Below are positions 59,314 through 64,000 of a DNA stretch of 64,000 nucleotides, piece after piece (position 1 is the stretch's first letter; the number at the start of each line of letters is the position of its first letter). Position numbers and translations under genes: made by a program. The stretch lies in NCBI RefSeq assembly GCF_900114565.1, contig NZ_FOTM01000014.1, positions 1 through 64,000 on the forward strand, given 5' to 3'. Source of the stretch: Leifsonia sp. CL147. GTDB lineage: Bacteria; Actinomycetota; Actinomycetes; Actinomycetales; Microbacteriaceae. A model generated the notes under the pieces. It did no database searches and was not told the DNA's origin. It was given only the letters and a program-made list of their open reading frames with translations.

Positions 59314-60860
59314 CAGACGGCTCCCTCTTCGCTTGCGAACATCTCGGTGGCGCTCAGGTCCGGCGCCTGGCTGAGCAGTGTGTGGCCCCACTGCTCCTCC
59401 AGCAGGCGCTCCAGCGCCGAGCCGTAGGTGTAGAGGCGGGCGTCTGCGCGGGCGGGCGCCATCAGCTGCATCCCGACGGGGAGGCCGTCCTCGGGCGCGA
59501 GTCCGATCGGCAGTCCCATGCCCGGGATCCCGGCGAGGTTGGCCGGGATCGTGGTGATGTCGTTGAGGTACATCGCCATCGGGTCGTCGATCTTCTCGCC
59601 GAGCTTGAAGGCGGTGGTCGGCGCACTCGGGCTGACCAGCACATCCACCTTCTCGAAGGCCGCGGAGAAGTCGCGCTGGATGAGCGTGCGGACCTTCTGC
59701 GCGCTGCCGTAGTAGGCGTCGTAGTAGCCGGCGCTCAGGGCGTAGGTGCCGAGGATGATGCGGCGCTTGACCTCCGGGCCGAAGCCCGCGTCGCGGGTCG
59801 CCGCCATGACGCGCTCCACGGTGACGGGAGGGTCGGACGGGTTCACCCGCAGCCCGAACCGCACGGAGTCGAAGCGGGCCAGGTTGCTGGACGCCTCCGC
59901 CGGGAGGATCAGGTAGTAGGCCGACACCGCGTACTCGAAGCTGGGGGCTCCGACCTCGACGATCTCGGCTCCTGCGGACTCCAGCAGCACGAGCGCCTCG
60001 TCGAAGCGCTGCTTGACGCCCTTCTGGAAACCCTCGCCGGCGAGTTCGCGGATCACGCCGACCCGGACCCCGGACAGGGCGCCCTCGCGGCGGCCGGCGC
60101 GCGCGGCGTCGGCCATCGACGGCCAGGTGTCGCTGAGCGAGGTGGAGTCGAGCGGGTCGTGACCGCCGATGACGTCGTGCAGGAGGCCGGCATCAAGGAC
60201 CGTGCGCGAGACGGGGCCCACCTGATCGAGCGAGCTGGCCAGCGCGATCGCGCCGTAGCGGCTCACACCGCCGTAGGTCGGCTTGACGCCGACCGAGCCG
60301 GTGACGGCCGCAGGCTGACGGATCGAGCCGCCGGTGTCGGAGCCCAGCGCGATCGGGGCCTCGAAGGCGGACACGGCTGCCGCCGAACCGCCGCCGGAGC
60401 CGCCCGGGATGCGTTCCAGGTCCCACGGGTTGCGGGTCGGGCCGTAGGCGGAGTGCTCGGTGGAGGACCCCATGGCGAACTCGTCCATGTTGGTCTTGCC
60501 GAGCGGGACGAGGTCGGCCTCGCGCAGGCGGCGCACGACGGTCGCGTCGTAGGGCGGGAGCCAGCCCTCGAGGATCTTGGACCCGGCGGTCGAGGGCATG
60601 TCCTCGGTGGCGAGGACGTCCTTGATCGCGATCGGGACGCCGGCGAGCGGACCGAGCCGCTCGCCCGCCGCTCGGCGGCCGTCGATCTCTGCGGCGGTGC
60701 GCAGGGCCTTGTCGCCGGCGACGTGGAGGAACGCATGGACGTCGGCGTCGACGGCCTCGATCCGGTCGAGGTGGGCGCGGACGGCCTCCTCGGAGGAGAC
60801 CTCACGGCTGGCGAGCCGCTCGGCGAGGTCGGAGGCGGAGAGCCTGGTCAGATCGGTCAT
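59313..60860 (-). CDS. gatA: Asp/Glu-tRNA amidotransferase subunit A
   Basis: Amidase subunit of 515 aa that frees ammonia from glutamine for transamidation. The Ser-cis-Ser-Lys triad is seen as Lys in [13 protein letters not shown], and Ser in [13 protein letters not shown] and [15 protein letters not shown]. Begins [19 protein letters not shown]. Third-to-last of the gatC-gatA-gatB run; 4 bp after gatC and overlapping gatB. Confidence 0.97.
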   Translation of the reverse strand: MTDLTRLSASDLAERLASREVSSEEAVRAHLDRIEAVDADVHAFLHVAGDKALRTAAEIDGRRAAGERLGPLAGVPIAIKDVLATEDMPSTAGSKILEGWLPPYDATVVRRLREADLVPLGKTNMDEFAMGSSTEHSAYGPTRNPWDLERIPGGSGGGSAAAVSAFEAPIALGSDTGGSIRQPAAVTGSVGVKPTYGGVSRYGAIALASSLDQVGPVSRTVLDAGLLHDVIGGHDPLDSTSLSDTWPSMADAARAGRREGALSGVRVGVIRELAGEGFQKGVKQRFDEALVLLESAGAEIVEVGAPSFEYAVSAYYLILPAEASSNLARFDSVRFGLRVNPSDPPVTVERVMAATRDAGFGPEVKRRIILGTYALSAGYYDAYYGSAQKVRTLIQRDFSAAFEKVDVLVSPSAPTTAFKLGEKIDDPMAMYLNDITTIPANLAGIPGMGLPIGLAPEDGLPVGMQLMAPARADARLYTYGSALERLLEEQWGHTLLSQAPDLSATEMFASEEGAV

Positions 60861-60864
60861 GCGC

Positions 60865-61176
60865 TTACTCCTCCTCCAGGATGGTGGCGACCGAGAAGCG
60901 GTCGCCCTCGCGCTCCGGAGCTCCGGACAGCGCCTGCTCCACCGTCAGCGACGGCCGGACCACATCCTCTCGGAAGACGTTGGTCAGGGGCAGCGGGTGG
61001 CTGGTCGCGGGAACGTCGGGACCGGCCACCTCCTGGACCTTGGCGACGGACTCGACGATCTGGCCGAGCTCCTTCGTGAGGCTCTCGAGCTCTTCCGGGC
61101 TGAGGTCGATCCTGGCGAGGTTGGCCAGGTGCGCGACCTGCTCCGCGCTGATTTCGCCTGCGCTGGTTTCAGACAA
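60865..61176 (-). CDS. gatC: Asp/Glu-tRNA amidotransferase subunit C
   Basis: Small subunit that stabilises GatA, 103 aa: [35 protein letters not shown], then [29 protein letters not shown]. The start is a TTG at 61176 with GGAGACGCACCC upstream, giving [10 protein letters not shown]. First gene of the gatCAB operon. Confidence 0.95.
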   Translation of the reverse strand: MSETSAGEISAEQVAHLANLARIDLSPEELESLTKELGQIVESVAKVQEVAGPDVPATSHPLPLTNVFREDVVRPSLTVEQALSGAPEREGDRFSVATILEEE

Positions 61177-61296
61177 GGGTGCGTCTCCGTGGGATTCGGT
61201 GGTGAAGTGGCGGCGCTCGCGTCGCGGCCCGCCTCTCTCGATTCTAGAGCGAGCCGAACAGGCCGTGCCCCCGGGGCCGGCCTCGTGGCCAGGGTC

Positions 61297-62679
61297 TCAG
61301 CGCGACGCCTGCGCTGCGTTCGAGCCCGGCCCGTCCTCGGGTACGCCGTCCTTATCGAGCACGAGGTCGCCCCGATCGATGCCGATCATCGCCAGGTTGC
61401 GCATGCATTCCGTGCCTGCGGTGAAGTACGCATTGTGACCCGACGAACCGGCGAGGGTCGCGTGCGTGAGCGGGTCGACCGCGCCGCCCACACCCATCGG
61501 CTTCGCGCCGTATCCGGGCGAGCCGGGGTCGCTGCCGAAGAACGCACTGTTCACGATGGGGTCCATGGGAGCCTCACCGACGAAGACGTTGCCGCCTGCG
61601 ACCGAGAGCCCGGCGACCGTCTGGGAGGCGCTTCCGGGTGAGCCCATCAGCGCCAGCGCATCCACGGTCACGGTGTGACGCTCGAGCGCCATCAGCGCAG
61701 CAGTCGAGCCGTAGGAGTGAGCGAAGACGCTGAGGAACGGCTGGTCGCCCTCGCGCAGCGCACGGATCCCCTGCAGGGTCCGCTCCAGGCTGTCGGCGCC
61801 CTGCGTGGCGAGCGCGGTGCCGCCGATGTTCGTGAGCACGGGGGTCTGGTAGCCGATCCAGGCGACCACCGCGACCCCGGGCGCCGCGGCGCCGCCGCGC
61901 GGTCCGAGGATGCGGCGGAGCACACCGGTCTGCAGGTCGTACTGCTCCTGGGCGACCTGGGCCCACGCCTCGATCTGCTCACCGACCGACATGTACATCC
62001 CGGGGACGAGCACACTCACATAGGCCGCCGTCCGGAGGTCGCCGACGACGATGGCTGCCTTGGCGTCGGGCGACGGGTCGAGCGTGACGAGCGTGCGTGT
62101 GACGCCGTCGTGCTTCGAGAGCGCCTTCTTGACGTTGTTCAGCGTCTCGAGCTGACGCTGCAGAGTCACGCGCTCCGTCCGGCCGTGCTCTGAGGAGAGG
62201 GTCTTCGTGACGCCGGCGATCGTCCGGGACAGGTCGAGGGCGTTGGCGCGGCCGCGAACCGCGTACGGCACCCCCTCCAGGTTGCCGATCACGTGCGGCG
62301 CCGCCTCGATGAGGAGCTTCTGCTTGGCGGGGTCGATGAGATTCCAGAGCCGGCTCACCTCTGCGGCGGCCGGCGCCTGGACGAGCAAGGCCTGGAGCTT
62401 CGCCCGGTTGGCGTCGAGGAAGGACGGCAGGGCCGACGCGTTGACTCCCGCGAGCGTGCTGAGAACCGCCGCGGAAGCGCTGCCGCCGACCGGTCCGGAG
62501 GGCACGTCGGAGACCGGGCCGGCGACGGATGAACTGCGGGCGGACGAAGCCGTGGAGAGATATGCCGCAGAAGAAATGGATGCGACCGGGGCCGGCGCCG
62601 CCTCCGCGGGCAGCGCAGAAGCCCCGGTCAGTCCGGAGACGACCGAGGTAATCAGTACAGCTGCAAAGCCGACCAGCAC
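61297..62679 (-). CDS. Secreted alpha/beta hydrolase (DUF1023 type)
   Basis: Exported protein of 460 aa with signal peptide (MLVGFAAVLITSVVSGLTGASALP, cleavage after AEA), a Ser/Ala-rich linker, a helical middle and a C-terminal hydrolase domain. The nucleophile Ser is in FAHSYGSTAALMALE; further blocks are VAVVAWIGYQTPV, LALMGSPGSASQTVAGL and HATLAGSSGHNAYF with the catalytic His. Starts with GTG after GGAGGG. A family of secreted actinobacterial hydrolases with unknown substrate. Confidence 0.88.
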   Translation of the reverse strand: MLVGFAAVLITSVVSGLTGASALPAEAAPAPVASISSAAYLSTASSARSSSVAGPVSDVPSGPVGGSASAAVLSTLAGVNASALPSFLDANRAKLQALLVQAPAAAEVSRLWNLIDPAKQKLLIEAAPHVIGNLEGVPYAVRGRANALDLSRTIAGVTKTLSSEHGRTERVTLQRQLETLNNVKKALSKHDGVTRTLVTLDPSPDAKAAIVVGDLRTAAYVSVLVPGMYMSVGEQIEAWAQVAQEQYDLQTGVLRRILGPRGGAAAPGVAVVAWIGYQTPVLTNIGGTALATQGADSLERTLQGIRALREGDQPFLSVFAHSYGSTAALMALERHTVTVDALALMGSPGSASQTVAGLSVAGGNVFVGEAPMDPIVNSAFFGSDPGSPGYGAKPMGVGGAVDPLTHATLAGSSGHNAYFTAGTECMRNLAMIGIDRGDLVLDKDGVPEDGPGSNAAQASR

Positions 62680-62845
62680 TCCGTCCGGGTCCCTCCGAGA
62701 GCGAGCGAGCTAAGCTCATGCGGGTGCGCTCGGGCCAAGCGCACGTGTCGACTCTACCCGTGAACGGGTGGCGGACGGCAACCCGTTCTACCCCCGATTC
62801 AGGGGGAGAATTCGAGTCCTGTCGGTGCAATGGAGGACCGAAAAC

Positions 62846-64000
<1,155 letters not shown>

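Overview
The window is high-GC actinobacterial DNA with gene content typical of Microbacteriaceae. Examples are an M1 aminopeptidase starting with TTG, a GNGEQ-type RpiB, EttA beside a second Ssb, gatCAB next to ligA, a YidC paralogue beside a small DUF6412-like protein, and many ATGA-coupled GTG/TTG starts. A Leifsonia-like genus is my best guess from protein flavour alone; no rRNA gene is present to confirm it.

Layout. 1-3829 is a foreign-looking, more AT-rich segment. It holds the end of an IS5-family insertion sequence, a two-gene minus-strand cassette whose first gene has a PD-(D/E)XK-like nuclease signature, and a divergent orphan gene. It ends in a 46-nt 3' piece of a tRNA-Gly gene that looks like the distal attachment site of an integrated element. 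4088-21266 is chromosomal backbone: a sensor kinase/regulator pair, dps, an rpiB-nei-paiB-amidohydrolase operon, pepN, an ABC transporter with its own two-component system, a frameshifted mscS, a truncated haemoglobin and a flavin dehydrogenase. 21274-33311 carries tesB, an ECF sigma/anti-sigma pair divergent from a Rieske lipoprotein, ettA, ssb, msrA, nadE, a LysR regulator and an MFS exporter. 33348-33840 has tRNA-Arg and tRNA-His flanking a striking palindrome array. 33888-43577 has orn, a GDSL esterase, a thioredoxin-like protein, an MFS transporter, a secreted lytic-transglycosylase-like protein, a metallopeptidase, two AT-rich small exported or unknown proteins, an ATP-grasp/alpha-E/transglutaminase operon and an RNA 2'-phosphotransferase. 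43630-47648 is a TPP-riboswitch-led ECF transporter operon (YkoE type) that also encodes a P-loop kinase. 47756-64000 has a GerW/YtfJ-like protein, dinB, a second palindrome array, an aldo/keto reductase, yidC-like, acyl-CoA ligase and thioesterase genes, gatBAC, a DUF1023-type hydrolase and the 3' part of ligA.

The most unusual features are three intergenic arrays (about 7217-7590, 33434-33654 and 49470-49784). Short motifs recur at a pitch close to 40 bp in each. The last two share the same 17-bp palindrome but have unrelated spacers, so the palindrome and the pitch seem to be what is conserved. The likeliest candidate for an undescribed system is the nuclease-bearing cassette at 511-2525 inside the tRNA-bounded island. 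All functional statements come from reading motifs by eye; no database search was run.
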